The position numbers and the translations under genes are program-made. Positions 1 to 10,771 of a DNA stretch of 64,000 bases are shown here, piece after piece. The stretch is from Podospora comata (lineage: Eukaryota > Ascomycota > Sordariomycetes > Sordariales > Podosporaceae): assembly GCA_017354895.1 (NCBI GenBank), contig CP071493.1:7378001-7442000 (forward strand), in the 5' to 3' direction. The stretch's first letter is position 1; the number at the start of each line of letters is the position of its first letter. Under the pieces are notes generated by a model, which was given only the letters and a program-made list of their open reading frames with translations, was not told the origin of the DNA and ran no database searches.

Positions 1-1
1 G

Positions 2-526
2 GGCGGGCAGCTGCAGTGCTACCAGAAGGGGCACGACGTCTTCGACGCCAGCTGGCAAGGACCCAAGGAGCCGACGGGCGAGGGCGTCCCCTCCCTCGGT
101 GCCCGCGTCGGCAAGCTGACCGAGGACATGCGCCAGTTCGCCGAGGACGTCAGGGATGTGGTCATCCTCGCCCCCGAGACCGGCGAGCCCATCCTCGCCG
201 ACGACCACGACAGACGCTTCTTTGAGGCGGCGTGGATGCACAAGTACAACGGGAAGTACTACTTCTCCTACTCCACCGGCGACACCCACTACCTCGCCTA
301 TGGTGTCGGCGACAGCCCGTACGGTCCCTTCACCTATGGCGGGAGAATTTTGGAGCCAGTGCTGGGCTGGACCACCCATCACTCTATTGTCGAGTTCAAG
401 GGGCGGTGGTGGCTGTTCCACCACGACTGCGAGCTCAGCAAGGGTGTGGACCACTTGCGGTCTGTCAAGGTCAGGGAGATCTTTTATGACAAGGATGGCA
501 AGATTGTTACCGAGAAACCCGAGTAA
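2..526 (+). CDS. Glycoside hydrolase family 43 protein, C-terminal part (cut by window start)
   Basis: The open frame runs from the window edge to a TAA at 524-526, so only the last 174 residues are visible. The stretch FFEAAW followed by KYNGKYYFSYS is typical of GH43 five-bladed propellers; the Glu codon at 224-226 is the probable general acid. Further on, TTHHSIVEFKGRWWLFHHD is the conserved histidine region of the last blades. Family members are beta-xylosidases, arabinofuranosidases or arabinanases acting on plant cell-wall polysaccharide, usually secreted. The signal peptide and the general base would lie upstream of the window, so substrate and secretion cannot be judged. No intron is seen in this part. 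The next gene converges on it, with 319 bp between stops. Confidence 0.8.
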   Translation, partial: GGQLQCYQKGHDVFDASWQGPKEPTGEGVPSLGARVGKLTEDMRQFAEDVRDVVILAPETGEPILADDHDRRFFEAAWMHKYNGKYYFSYSTGDTHYLAYGVGDSPYGPFTYGGRILEPVLGWTTHHSIVEFKGRWWLFHHDCELSKGVDHLRSVKVREIFYDKDGKIVTEKPE

Positions 527-845
527 AAAAACGGTGTCTTTTGGATGGCAAAAGTGTAAAAACAGTGAAATAGGCGAAAAGACATCAAGTCAAATAGTCA
601 AATATTTTGAAGGGTATAAACTTTTCTAATTGTGATATAGTGTTTTGCTCGTGATATATGCTAAGCTAAGGTAGTGGTAAGGTGACGTGAGGTGATAAGT
701 TCGCGTCTGTGTATGTAGTAGTTGTATAGTTGTAGGCGGGGGAAGGGGGGTTGTAAAGCATCGCCATCGTCATCCATCATAATCCAACAACACCCAAACA
801 AAAGAAATCAACGCTACGCCTACTCCGACTTCTTCCTCTTTCCAA
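527..845. other. Convergent 3' intergenic region
   Basis: This stretch lies between the stop of the GH43 gene and the stop of the lipase gene on the opposite strand. It is AT-richer than the flanking coding DNA and should hold both 3' UTRs. I see no further gene. Confidence 0.6.
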
Positions 846-3800
846 TCAGTGGTCCATCACACCAGACCTCAACTTGTTCAACGCATCCTCATACTTGCCA
901 GGACTGTGATCCGTCAGCATGCTCGTCCCAAACCTCACCTCCCTGAACCTTTTCTCTACATCCCTCACATACTTCAACACCACTCGGTGGGCTGGTCTCC
1001 CCAGATCCTCCCCGCCAATCTCCGGCACCAAAAAGGCATCTCGCCTCAACACCCGTGTGCTCTCCACAACGAACACCTCTCCAGGCGGCAGCAACTTCTG
1101 GCTCATCATGCTCGCTCTGAGAACCTTGAGCGCAGCATAAGCCCACTGATCGTCATCCTCCCTCTTGCAAGACTCGCCACCGCTCCCGCTAGAGCCATAC
1201 CACTTGTCTGCTATCCCTGACTGCAACGCGTCCCAGATTCGCTGTCTGACTTCCACCTTGGCCTCATTGTTGTCTGTCTTGAAGGCCAGCGACACTGCCT
1301 GAAAGTCGTGGAGGACTCCCAGTGAAAGATAGGGCACGAGGTCGTTGCCGTTGACAATGCTGGTGATCAGACCGCGAGTAGCTTTGCTCAGAGAAGCCGA
1401 CATCGTCGAAGGCGGGCCGTAGGCGAAAACGTGAACCGGGCGGCCAGCAGGGAGGCATATCTCTTGATGCCGGAAAGCAGTAGTTGTGGTGCCGTCGCCG
1501 AGGAGTCGAGTATGAGGGTTGGGTGAGGTGATGAAGGTGGAACTGCTTGGGTGTGGCTCCGAGAGCATAACTCCCAAGAGAGCGGTAACAGCACCGCCAA
1601 GGGAGTGACCGGTGAGGACGAGACCGTAATCGGAGAATTCTTCCAGGGCTTGCTTGAGCGTGTTGAGGACCCTGCCGTCGCCGCCATAGAGCAGCCGCTT
1701 GGCCGAAGCGTGGACACCCTTGTGGACTTTGTAAGCCTTGCCACGCCAGATAAGGTCATCATAGTCACACGTCATGTCTGCCAGGACATCTTCGAAGCCA
1801 AGTGTCCCACGGCAGGCAAGCACAACGGCTTTGGCCTTGTGGTCAAGAGAGATGTAATGAACGAGCGGTACGCCAGTGTTGGTGGAGCCCGTGCCGTCAG
1901 AGCCACCTTGGGGGTCGACAAAGGAGGAGAGCAGAATGCTGTTGGCATCGGATTCGGTGTGGTGAGCGAAGCAGCGGAGTTCGTGGTGGGTGTCATCGAG
2001 GGCGCGCAAGATGGGCATCTCTTTGGCAATGCCCAGGACTCTGAGGAAGTTTGACCCATAAGAAGCAGAAGCGAATCTCATGTATCGAGTGATGTTGGTC
2101 AGAAAATGGTCGTTGGGAAAGATGGTGTCCAATTTCCCAGCTTTTCGCAGAGTGCCCAACGCCTCGGTATCGCTGTAGGCACTCACGGACTGGTAGTTTT
2201 GGTATGGAACAAGCGAACTTTGCGATTCATTGGCCCTGAGAGTGTAGATGCTGGGCGCATACATGTGAGATTTGACCCGACGATGGTTAGTCCCTGGACC
2301 ACCAAGCGGACCGCCAAGCTCTCTATCCGACCTCGCCTTCCTAACAACAGGATTGGTTGACGAATTCTCCTGATAAGGTGAGACCGGCCGATAGTCATCC
2401 GCGGTTGTAATAGAGAATGTTTCGGTTTGGGAGATGGAAGAGTCCCGACGGCTGTGCACTGAAATATAGCTAGCCCGCGACTCGCTCCTCGGAACACTTC
2501 GGCGTGAATCAGCAGTCCCTGGCCGCGATGTTTTTGTCGCTGTCGTCTTCTGTGGCGGCACAATTACAGGCTGTTTTGGCATCAGGGAGGACTGTTTGCT
2601 AGGAACTGCTCGATGTGATGGTGGCCTGGCGGGCTTGACGGGCTTCGCGGTTTCCTTCGTCTTCCCGGCGCTGCTCTCTGAGCCAGAATCCTCTCTATTA
2701 AAGAGCCGTCCTGGCTTGGTAAACGCGCTTCTGAAACCCCCTTTCTTGGCTGAGGAGCCTATACCAGGACCCGAATCTTCCTTCTGCTGCTTGTAGGAAG
2801 GCAGCAATCGGTTGAATGACTGTCTCCCGGAAGAGGAGCTCGGCCTGTCATTGTTTGATGAGGAATCGGTTGGGGGTATCCTTGGTCGCTTCTGATTTGC
2901 TGCGTTCTCCAACCCGTGTCTCGATGCAGAAGGTATACGGGATGGTTTGCTGATGGAAGACGGCGATATCGGCGAACCAGAGCCTTGGAAGTTGGGGCGT
3001 CGGATAGGTGGTCGTAATTGTTCTCTCGATGACTTAGGAGGGACCGATGGTGGTCGTGGCGGGTCTTCTTCGTCCGTTTCCACGTCTGACGTTCCGGGAG
3101 ACTCCGTGTCCATCCGTTCCACAAACCCGGGAACCTGGCTGACATCTCCGTGCTCCTTTTGAAACCAGCTTCGCCTCTCGTGACTTCGTGAATGCCGGAA
3201 CACAAACCGAGAATCAGAGATGCTATTCTCCGGGCGGCCACGCAGTTGAGTCTGGGACAAGCTATGGCGAACGGCCCGGGGCTCCTCAATCAGTTCCACG
3301 CCAGGAGGTGTGTCAACCCTGATATCCTCATCACCGCCGGTAACCTCCACTGTGATAATCTCGGTCGTGCGAATCTGCCGGGTGATAGACACTCTAGCGT
3401 TATCGGGAAGAGACCTCATGATTTGTTGCTCTAGTTGGGCCACGGGAAGGCGACTTCGGTCATCGTCGTTGAGTTCGCCGTTGCTGTTGATGGCGATCAC
3501 TGTTTCCTTCGACGAGGCCTCCTCGGCGGCGTACGATCCCTTGTGTACTCCATACAGACTCCCCTCATGCACATCAACCCGAGCACCATCACTCAGCACT
3601 ACCACGTCCCACACTACCTCCTCGACCCTCAAGGTACGACTCTCCTCTTCGAGCAGGCGCCGACACCATCTCTGCAGATAGGCCATCCCACACAGGCCCA
3701 GCATCAAGTCAATCACGCCGACCTTTTCTCCCTGTCTGCCCGTTGCGGGGTTCTGAAACTCGCGACGGATCAAAGTGATGATGCTTGCCATGGCCCGCGA

Positions 3801-4337
3801 TGAATCTGTTGAGCCGAAAAACTGATCCAGGGTCGACAGGAGGAGCTGGGAAGTCTCAGAGATCATGGCGAGCGTTGTACCCGTCATGTGAAAACTGGTT
3901 GTGGTCCAAAAGACGATCTGGGTCATGGTCCTGTGCAAGTTTTCAAGGCTCCGTTCAAGTGTAGTTTCAGCATCTGCTCTTCCAAGATCTGTGCCAGAAC
4001 GCGAGATGACATCTTTTCCAGCTCTGCTGATGATGCCTCCGAGAATACTGCGACCAAGTTCCAGACTCGACAAGGTGGTGAGCTTTGCGGCATCGAAGCC
4101 ATATCCGCCTATTACCGTGCTCATACGTAGAGCTAGACCTGTGGACCGGGTCGCGAAACTGACGACTTTGGCCACCGGGGTTGGCAGAAGGGTCTTCCCG
4201 GGATTCGAGGCCGAGATATCGCGAATCTGGGTTCCGATGTCCTCGTCAGGAATCACAGCAAGTCGGGCAGGACCTGCGTCCTCGGGATCCACGTCCATAT
4301 CGACATCGTCTGTGTCTCCATAGTTTCCAATAATCAT
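846..4337 (-). CDS. Class 3 lipase, sn1-specific diacylglycerol lipase-like, 1163 aa
   Basis: A single uninterrupted frame starts at ATG 4337. The C-terminal third (about residues 690-1160) is a lipase class 3 domain: GHSLGG gives nucleophile Ser912, the NGNDLVPYLS loop gives Asp999, and DHSPGKYEDAL near the end gives His1144, the layout of diacylglycerol lipases. The block VVLACRGTLGFEDVLADM upstream of the nucleophile is the usual oxyanion-side strand. The first 300 residues are mixed, with weakly hydrophobic stretches but no clear four-helix membrane domain; residues about 350-700 are Ser/Pro/Arg-rich and disordered. The family releases a fatty acid from the sn-1 position of diacylglycerol or related lipids. 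The catalytic class is well supported; the exact substrate is inferred. Confidence 0.85.
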   Translation of the reverse strand: MIIGNYGDTDDVDMDVDPEDAGPARLAVIPDEDIGTQIRDISASNPGKTLLPTPVAKVVSFATRSTGLALRMSTVIGGYGFDAAKLTTLSSLELGRSILGGIISRAGKDVISRSGTDLGRADAETTLERSLENLHRTMTQIVFWTTTSFHMTGTTLAMISETSQLLLSTLDQFFGSTDSSRAMASIITLIRREFQNPATGRQGEKVGVIDLMLGLCGMAYLQRWCRRLLEEESRTLRVEEVVWDVVVLSDGARVDVHEGSLYGVHKGSYAAEEASSKETVIAINSNGELNDDDRSRLPVAQLEQQIMRSLPDNARVSITRQIRTTEIITVEVTGGDEDIRVDTPPGVELIEEPRAVRHSLSQTQLRGRPENSISDSRFVFRHSRSHERRSWFQKEHGDVSQVPGFVERMDTESPGTSDVETDEEDPPRPPSVPPKSSREQLRPPIRRPNFQGSGSPISPSSISKPSRIPSASRHGLENAANQKRPRIPPTDSSSNNDRPSSSSGRQSFNRLLPSYKQQKEDSGPGIGSSAKKGGFRSAFTKPGRLFNREDSGSESSAGKTKETAKPVKPARPPSHRAVPSKQSSLMPKQPVIVPPQKTTATKTSRPGTADSRRSVPRSESRASYISVHSRRDSSISQTETFSITTADDYRPVSPYQENSSTNPVVRKARSDRELGGPLGGPGTNHRRVKSHMYAPSIYTLRANESQSSLVPYQNYQSVSAYSDTEALGTLRKAGKLDTIFPNDHFLTNITRYMRFASASYGSNFLRVLGIAKEMPILRALDDTHHELRCFAHHTESDANSILLSSFVDPQGGSDGTGSTNTGVPLVHYISLDHKAKAVVLACRGTLGFEDVLADMTCDYDDLIWRGKAYKVHKGVHASAKRLLYGGDGRVLNTLKQALEEFSDYGLVLTGHSLGGAVTALLGVMLSEPHPSSSTFITSPNPHTRLLGDGTTTTAFRHQEICLPAGRPVHVFAYGPPSTMSASLSKATRGLITSIVNGNDLVPYLSLGVLHDFQAVSLAFKTDNNEAKVEVRQRIWDALQSGIADKWYGSSGSGGESCKREDDDQWAYAALKVLRASMMSQKLLPPGEVFVVESTRVLRRDAFLVPEIGGEDLGRPAHRVVLKYVRDVEKRFREVRFGTSMLTDHSPGKYEDALNKLRSGVMDH

Positions 4338-5938
4338 CGTTCAGCGCAAGGCAAGAACAGAGGGCGGTATGGGATAGGTGTCAAATTAACAAAGGACGTG
4401 AGGGTGATGATATCGCACAGGGCCTCGGCTGGTCATCCCGAGATAGGCTGGTTCGACGCGCAAGGGATCAACGAAGGGGACGACAGGAGGACCAGAGGAG
4501 GACCTTCATCATCATGGGCGACGGAGGGGGGGCCAGAGCAAGGAGAAACAGCTATTATTGCTGAACTCTAGGGGAGGAAGAAAAGAGCGGTGGGCGTGGC
4601 GAAACAGCTAGAACGGCTGGCCAGCCCTGAGATTGTCACAATTATGCGTTCCATGGGAGTGCTGGAGGCATTCCACATCGTCACCGGGCTCTGCATTTCT
4701 GTGGCTCGCAAAGGCTAATTTGGCATGTGATGACGTGGGGACGGTCATCTGCCGGCCGTTAGGGGCGCCATAGCGGCATTAGCGAGCAGACTCCAACTGC
4801 CAACAGGACCCAACCCAGCCAACCCCGCCTTTCGCACTCCACCATCTCCAGCAACGCGGGGCAGATGTGGCGGGTATCGATGCACAAATGTTGGGCTGAT
4901 GAGTTGGAGATTGGCTTTGACCAGCGCTGCGGTCCTCTCTACATCACTTCATCATGACAGCCAGAAACAGGCACTCAAAAGTCGGCAAGACTCCGCGGCC
5001 ATGGACCGCCCTCTTTTCTCTCTGCGGGGCCATCAAGACGGATGCAAAAGCATCGGAGGCGGAGGAGCGAGCACTCGCCCATCCAAGCTTTACACATGAA
5101 CGGTCAAGCCTCTGATGCGGTGCGCCTACAGAGTTCCTTCCCGACGGACTGGGTCGGGGCCATAGCACAAAATCAACGACAAACTACTTTGGTTCGTGAG
5201 AGGTCAATTCCAGGTTGGACTGGGCGGTTTCTTATCGGTCTGTTTTCCTGGTTTCGTGGTGGGAGCTAGGTAGCTGGTGGTGGGTTGGTGTCCCAACAGC
5301 AAGCGATCCCCGCTTCCTTATCGCTGTGCAACAGAACAGGGCTGGCCCGAACCGTTCCCGAGCCCTGGAATCGGAAGCGGCTACCTAGGGGCTGGTCCAC
5401 GCCCTGGACAAAATAACTGGCACTGCAAAAGTAAGTCAGTAATAGAGGAAAGTATTCTGAACCACACCTTGAAAATATAGTTAATGGACATTGGAAGATG
5501 GTTGATAGACATTGAAGAATAGTTAATACACCCAAATGGATACTAAATAAGCTTCCAAAATAATTAAAATGGCCTGTCTTCTCTTGTAAAAGGTCCAAGT
5601 CAATAATTGTTACACGGTTGGCTGACTGGGAGTACCAGCTATTTTGTCCACAGCGTGCTGTTGAAACCCTGGCCATTGACCATTGACCACATCGATTCAA
5701 CATCCACATTCCCTTTCGTGATCCATCTTGTTCTCATTGAGCCGACAACGTTCGCTTTCAGCATTTGCACCAACCGGTAAGAGAACCTCCCACACGGAGT
5801 TCCGTGCGTCTTCTCCTCTCTTCCGACTACCTTCCTCAATTCGACAAACTGTACCATCTTGTCGCCGTTTGGTCCGACACCGCTCGATCGATCCAGCCCA
5901 ACGCACGTAGCCAGACCACGCAGACGATCACTTTCACA
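4338..5938. promoter_or_regulatory. Divergent intergenic region between lipase and gna1
   Basis: About 1.6 kb separates the two divergent start codons and must hold both promoters and 5' UTRs. The part next to gna1 (about 5690-5938) is C/T-rich leader-like sequence. No convincing TATA box, gene or repeat was found. Confidence 0.5.
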
Positions 5939-6535
5939 ATGAGCACCCAAGATCTTTTCTCGGCCGACCTCCTTTCTCCCAGTGTCCAGGCTGAGCTCCC
6001 AGAGGGTTACAAGCTCCGCGCGCTTCGGTCAGAAGACTACGAGCATGGCTTTCTCGACTGTCTTCGAGTCCTGACAACCGTGGGGGATATCTCCCGGCAG
6101 GAGTTTGACGAACGCTACCAGTGGCTGGCCAAGCAAGACGGCACTTACTTTATTCTCGTGATTGAAGATACCAACCTCAACCCACCCAGGATCGTGGGTA
6201 CCGGTGCGCTGATCGTGGAGCGCAAGTTGTGAGTAACCTATCACCCCGAAGCCGTCTCGCACCATCGTCCCAGCAGCAGGGATGGGCTAACGTGGTCGTC
6301 GCACTCCAGCATTCACGGCCTTGGGAAGGTCGGACACATCGAAGACATCGCTGTTGCGAAGGACCAACAAGGGAAGAAACTGGGTCTTAGAATTATCCAG
6401 GCTCTCGACTTCATCGCCAAAGAGACGGGTTGCTACAAGACAATCTTGGACTGCAGCGAGCACAATGAGGGCTTCTATGTCAAGTGTGGATTTAAAAGAG
6501 CGGGACTCGAGATGGCCCATTATCACAACAAATAA
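5939..6535 (+). CDS. gna1: Glucosamine-6-phosphate N-acetyltransferase (GNAT family)
   Basis: Two exons, 5939-6228 and 6310-6535, joined over an 81-nt GTGAGT...CAG intron, give a 171-residue protein, close to the usual size (yeast Gna1 is about 159). The second exon carries the diagnostic run of the family: KFIHGLGKVGHIEDIAV, then an acetyl-CoA-binding QQGKKLGLRII loop, GCYKTILDC and FYVKCGF. The enzyme acetylates glucosamine-6-phosphate with acetyl-CoA in the cytosol, a step toward UDP-N-acetylglucosamine for chitin, N-glycans and GPI anchors. The start ATG is the first one in frame with the conserved N-terminal part, and the splice restores continuous homology across the junction. Nothing looks broken. 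Confidence 0.95.
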
Positions 6536-8002
6536 TGTTTGTTTCGCAAGATATCTTTTTTTTTGTTCTCGGAGAAGCTGCTGACTGGGGGAGGGGAGGG
6601 TCGGGATTGTTCAGCAGCTCAAATGTCAAGAACCCAACCTCTGACGTCGGCCCATTCCAAAATACTTGGGGGGCGGAGTACGGCTGGTGTTTGCAACCCC
6701 ACGGAGCTTGGCACCGAGACTGCCACACTGTCCAGGAACGATCAACGATCTATCGGTAATGTCACGACGACACGATATGTTGGACATACGCTACCATTTT
6801 GGCGCACAGAGGGCGGCACATTGATATCATATGTTCCTGTCAACACTTGCTGAAGTTAGCACAGTATCATGAAGCCAGCGTTGTTGTTTCATTCCGTTGT
6901 GATGTAACCAGAAGTCTAGATTGGCGTGCTTGTGTTTCAGTATTGACAATACGCAGTTCTTGTACAGCCAGACTCAACGGATGCCGGTGTGCCCATTCAG
7001 ACAAGCGAGACATGTCGGCATGAGAAGATGTTTTCCGTAGCACGACTTTGTTTTGACGATCGGAGCCAGTCTCGTCAGAAGCAGAGACCAAGGACGCAGT
7101 CGAGATTGGTGCAACCCCGCGCGGAATCAAGGCCCCGTTGGCCCTGTTGGTGGCAGTTAGCGGGCTGCCACAATGGCCCTACCGTTACACTAACACCAGG
7201 GCCCCCTTTCTCACCCTTGGGACACATCCATCGGCCCTGTGGCATGTGATTCTGGGCGGTCTCGAAGGGAAACAACACAACCCCATCCACCAGCAGGCCA
7301 ACTCGACACACACCACGTCCTGACTGGTTGGTCGGCCATGTTTCTGCTGCAGGCTCAGCAGTTCAAACGCCGAACTCTGACACCCCACCGGACTTCCTTT
7401 AGTGGGCTTTCTTGTTCCCCAATTCCCCGTTATCCAATGGTGATCGACACAGGCGTCTGTTGTGCAGCCATGAAGGATGGTCCGCTGAGCACCGCGAATG
7501 CTTCGTGTCCTCGGAGATGGGCCAGGAATGGGCTGGCTCTACGCAGGTTCGGCCTTTGACGGATTGATTCAGCTCCGCCAGGTGCATCCCGGCTTTTCCT
7601 GGTCTGGAAGGTTGGATGTCGGTTCCCCAGGTGAATGCGAAAAAGGTGACCATTGACGGGCCGGAAGCCATTCCATCTGACCACCTTCCAGTCACCTATG
7701 CGACCTTGCCTTGCCTTGCTCTTGTGCACCTTGCACTTTGGGTGATCTATATATGTTCAGGTGTTCCCCGTCTTCTGTTTGTTGACGCTTTCTTTCGAAG
7801 TTATCAAGCAAGCTTACAGCAGTTTCAAGTCCTAGCTACCACAACAGCTTTTACGCATATAAACATCACACACATAACCGTCTCACCAACTTCGCCTGTA
7901 CCCGACTCATAGATACAACCCGTCAGCCTAGCCGCTTACCTACCGTTCGGACTACGGATATTCCCCAAGACCAAACCCGACAGATCATTCATATCAACCA
8001 AA
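6536..8002. promoter_or_regulatory. Intergenic region with a TATA-type promoter before the small 64-aa gene
   Basis: This 1.47-kb stretch holds the gna1 3' UTR and the promoter of the small downstream gene. A TATATAT box at 7748-7754 is followed by a C/A/T-rich leader of about 250 nt up to the ATG at 8003. I see no coding potential here. Confidence 0.5.
7748..7754 (+). promoter_or_regulatory. Probable TATA box
   Basis: TATATAT lies about 250 nt upstream of the ATG at 8003, at the boundary between G-rich sequence and a pyrimidine/adenine-rich leader-like region. TATA-containing promoters in fungi are often strongly induced genes; that link is general knowledge, not shown here. Confidence 0.45.
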
Positions 8003-8258
8003 ATGGGCGTCATTGCTGAGGATCTCAACGCTACCGTCGCCCGTGTGCGCATTGCCCTGATTCAGTCGCAGTCAGTGGTCCCTTCTATATATGTTGTGGC
8101 ATGTCTCCTGTGCTGACACCTTGTTAAAAAGAGTCCGTGATCAAGCAACCTCCCCCGTCAGGAGAGCCCGCCGAAGATCGACTACTACCGCTGTGTACGC
8201 TGGATCCAAGGACGGAGTACCAGTTTTCTCCAAGCAGAAGGTTGTCAGAGTGATCTAA
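8003..8258 (+). CDS. Small basic protein of unknown function, 64 aa
   Basis: Two exons, 8003-8070 and 8132-8258, are joined by a 61-nt intron with a GTCAGT donor and AAG acceptor. The reading frame is continuous across the junction and gives MGVIAEDLNATVARVR... ending in SKQKVVRVI. The N-terminal 25 residues could form an amphipathic helix; the middle is rich in Arg, Ser and Thr. I do not recognise the family. Support comes from a TATA box and leader-like sequence upstream, and the consistent splice sites. The stop lies only 143 bp before the ATG of the Ayg1-like gene on the same strand, so the exons could instead belong to a 5' leader of that gene. Confidence 0.5.
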
Positions 8259-8401
8259 CTCTTTTATTTGGTTTTATTTTGTACTTTATTGCATTGCATT
8301 GCGGGCTGCTCTCTGGGGTCTTTTTTCCTTCTTTTTTCTCATCATTTGTGTTGAACTTGACAAAAACTTTTGGATATCAAAATCAAGCCACATCAGCAAC
8401 C

Positions 8402-9812
8402 ATGTCTCCTCACTCTGTCCCGGCGAAGAAGAACATCGGGGGTATCTCGGGGGTGGATGGCACGGGAGAACAGCGAGAATGGCTGATGGGCCGGGAGGCG
8501 TTTGAGGCCACGATGCCGCATCATGAGGGGATCAAGGCGTTGTGGGAGACGAAGTGGAGGTTTCCCGTAAGTTCTTGTTTACCAAATAAACGACAATCAC
8601 ACCCACCACCAGGGCATGTTTTGACGAGTGGGGAAGTGCACCAAGTCCCTCTACCCCTTCCACGACGGCCAGTTCTCCGACTTTGAACCCATCTTCCAGT
8701 CTCTCATCGCGCGCAACGTCAACGATGGGACCTCGGCCGAGTACACCTCTTCTTTCATCCCCACGGCCGACAACCTCGAACGACAGGGCGATGAGCTTCT
8801 CGCCCAAGGCAACAAGACCAAGGCCTCGGAGCTGTACCTGAGGGCCTGTACCGTGTTGAGGATCGCCAGGTTCCCGTATATTGCCTCTTTTCCCGACGTG
8901 ACGGACAAGACAAAGTGGGAGGCGTGGGAGAAGCAAAAGGCGACGTATGCCAAGGCGGGGAAGACGTGGGAGAGCCCGTTGGAGGAGGTGGTTGTGCCTC
9001 ATTCCCAGGCCAAGGGGAGGGATAGGAAGGATATTCCTGTCTACGTTCGGGTTCCCGACGGGAAGACGGGGCCGTTTCCTGCTGTTGTTCTCATGACTGG
9101 CTTGGATGGGTACCGGCCTGACAATACCGTTCGGTGTGAGGAGTTTTTGGCTCGGGGGTGGGCAGCTGTTGTTGTGGAGATCCCTGGGACGGCGGACTGC
9201 CCGGCTGATAGTGCCGATCCTGAGAGCCCGGATAGGCTGTGGAGTTCGTTGCTGGATTGGATGGCGAAAGAGGGGAGGTTTGATATGAAGAAGGTCATGG
9301 TTTGGGGGTTGAGTAGTGGGGGCTATTATGCCGTGCGGGTGGCGCATACGCACAAGGAGAGGATCATTGGGAGTGTTGCTCAGGGGGCGGGGGTTCATTA
9401 CTTTTATGATAGGGAGTGGCTGGAGCGGGCGGATGGGCATGAGTATCCCTTCAAGTTGACGCCGGCGATGGCGCATAAGCATGGGTTTGGGAGCGTGGAC
9501 GAGTATAAGGAGGGGGCGCAGAAGAAGTTTTCGTTGTTGGAGACGGGGATTCTGAAGATGGAGAGCGCGAGGTTGTTGTTGATCAATGTGAGCTTTTACA
9601 TGCCTCTCCCCTCGAGCATGAAACTAACAGAAGAACAGGGCACGCTGGACGGTCTCATGCCCATCGAGGACTCGATGATGCTGTTTGAGCATGGCTCGCC
9701 CAAGGAGGCTAGGTTCTTCGCCAATGCTCTGCATATGGGCTACCCGATGGCCAACAGCTCGGTGTACCCTTGGATGGAGTCTGTGATGAAGTCGGTTCAG
9801 GGATCAAAGTGA
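8402..9812 (+). CDS. Ayg1-like alpha/beta hydrolase (FrsA/DUF1100-type), 429 aa
   Basis: Three exons: 8402-8566, 8637-9587 and 9639-9812, with introns of 70 and 51 nt. The first acceptor was placed at 8636 because it gives the continuous family sequence RFP|CTKSLYPFHDGQ; an earlier AG runs into a stop. The second intron is free of stops, but its removal restores LLLINGTLDGLMPIEDS. The catalytic triad is Ser281 (GLSSG elbow), Asp376 (NGTLDG) and His404 (ALHMGYP). The spacing of 95 and 28 residues equals that of Aspergillus Ayg1 as I recall it (S257, D352, H380). Ayg1 shortens a heptaketide naphthopyrone by C-C bond hydrolysis in melanin synthesis. No polyketide synthase or other melanin gene is in the window, so this may be a relative with another substrate. 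Confidence 0.85.
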
Positions 9813-9891
9813 GGGAATCAGAGGTCTATTCTCTAGGGGTTTGGCTTGAGTCTGCTTCGTATTCCATAATCACGAGTAATAAAGCTGGTGA

Positions 9892-10771
9892 TTACCGACC
9901 CATCCATCCGCCGTCCACAACGAGGACATGACCGCTCACATATGCACTTGCTTTGCTGGCTAGATATACGGCTGTCCCTTTGAAGTCTTCAGGGGTGCCC
10001 CACTGCATGATTGTCAGTTGTTGCCCAGGTATTATGGTGGGTGTACTTACCCTTCCGGCCGGTATCCTCGCGCTGATGCTCGCCAGCCTCTCCTTGTCGT
10101 TCAACAGCGCAGTGTTCATTTCTGTCTCGATGTATCCAGGCGCAATGGCGTTCACCGTGATTCCCTTGGAGGTCCACTCGTTGGCAAAGCTCTTGGTGAG
10201 CTGCCCAACAGCTCCCTTCGAAGCAGCATAAGCTGGCACGGTGAGTCCTCCCTGAAAGGTGAGCAGAGAAGCAAAGTTGATGATGGATCCCTTGCGGCCA
10301 GTGACTGGCGAGGGCTCAAGCGTCAACATGTGAGCACCAAGATCCCGACAGAGGGTAAAGACGCTGTTGAGGTTGACCTGTATGACTTGGTTAAAGTCCT
10401 CATCTGGGAACTCCTCGCAGGGGTACCGCCGTTGGATGCCGGCGCAGTTGACCAGTATGCGTATTTCCCGGCCCTCGTCTAGCAGCTCGGGAACGATCCT
10501 CTTCACGTCTGTAGGAGAACTGAGGTCTGCCGCGACGACTGTAACTCTGCGGCCCAGTTTCCGGATGGCGGTTGCTGTCTCTTCGTCCTCTGCATTTCTC
10601 TGGGTGATACGTTAGTCCAGGTTCGAGACTGGGGGTTTCCGTCATGCTGAGGAGAGGTACCTGGACCAAAATGACATCTGCACCGGCTTCGGCGAGTGCA
10701 ATGGCGACAGCTTGCCCGATACCCCGCGTTCCGCCGGTTACGAGGGCCGTGTGATCTTTGAGCGAAAACAT
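9892..10771 (-). CDS. Short-chain dehydrogenase/reductase, 2-deoxy-D-gluconate 3-dehydrogenase (KduD)-like, 256 aa
   Basis: Exons in transcription order are 10771-10661, 10599-10051 and 10002-9892. The introns are 61 nt and 48 nt; the second is an in-frame, stop-free GTAAGT...CAG intron whose removal gives the family sequence IPAGR|WGTPEDF. The cofactor loop TGGTRGIG is at residues 12-19 and the catalytic set is Asn113, Ser148, Tyr161 and Lys165. Long stretches ([44 protein letters not shown]) follow KduD and 5-keto-gluconate reductases. The protein is probably cytosolic. It is transcribed away from the zinc dehydrogenase gene across an 831-bp shared promoter. Activity on a keto-sugar acid or ketose is inferred, since SDR substrate cannot be read from sequence alone. 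Confidence 0.88.

Noticed and set aside
8613-8636. Possible frameshift in the Ayg1-like gene (reading GMF then a stop)
   Set aside because: Moving the acceptor to 8636 gives a clean family-consistent junction RFP|CTKSLYPF, so no frameshift is needed.
8532-9482. 316-codon minus-strand open frame
   Set aside because: Opposite the Ayg1-like hydrolase with an intact triad; Pro/Arg-rich composition is typical of an antisense shadow.
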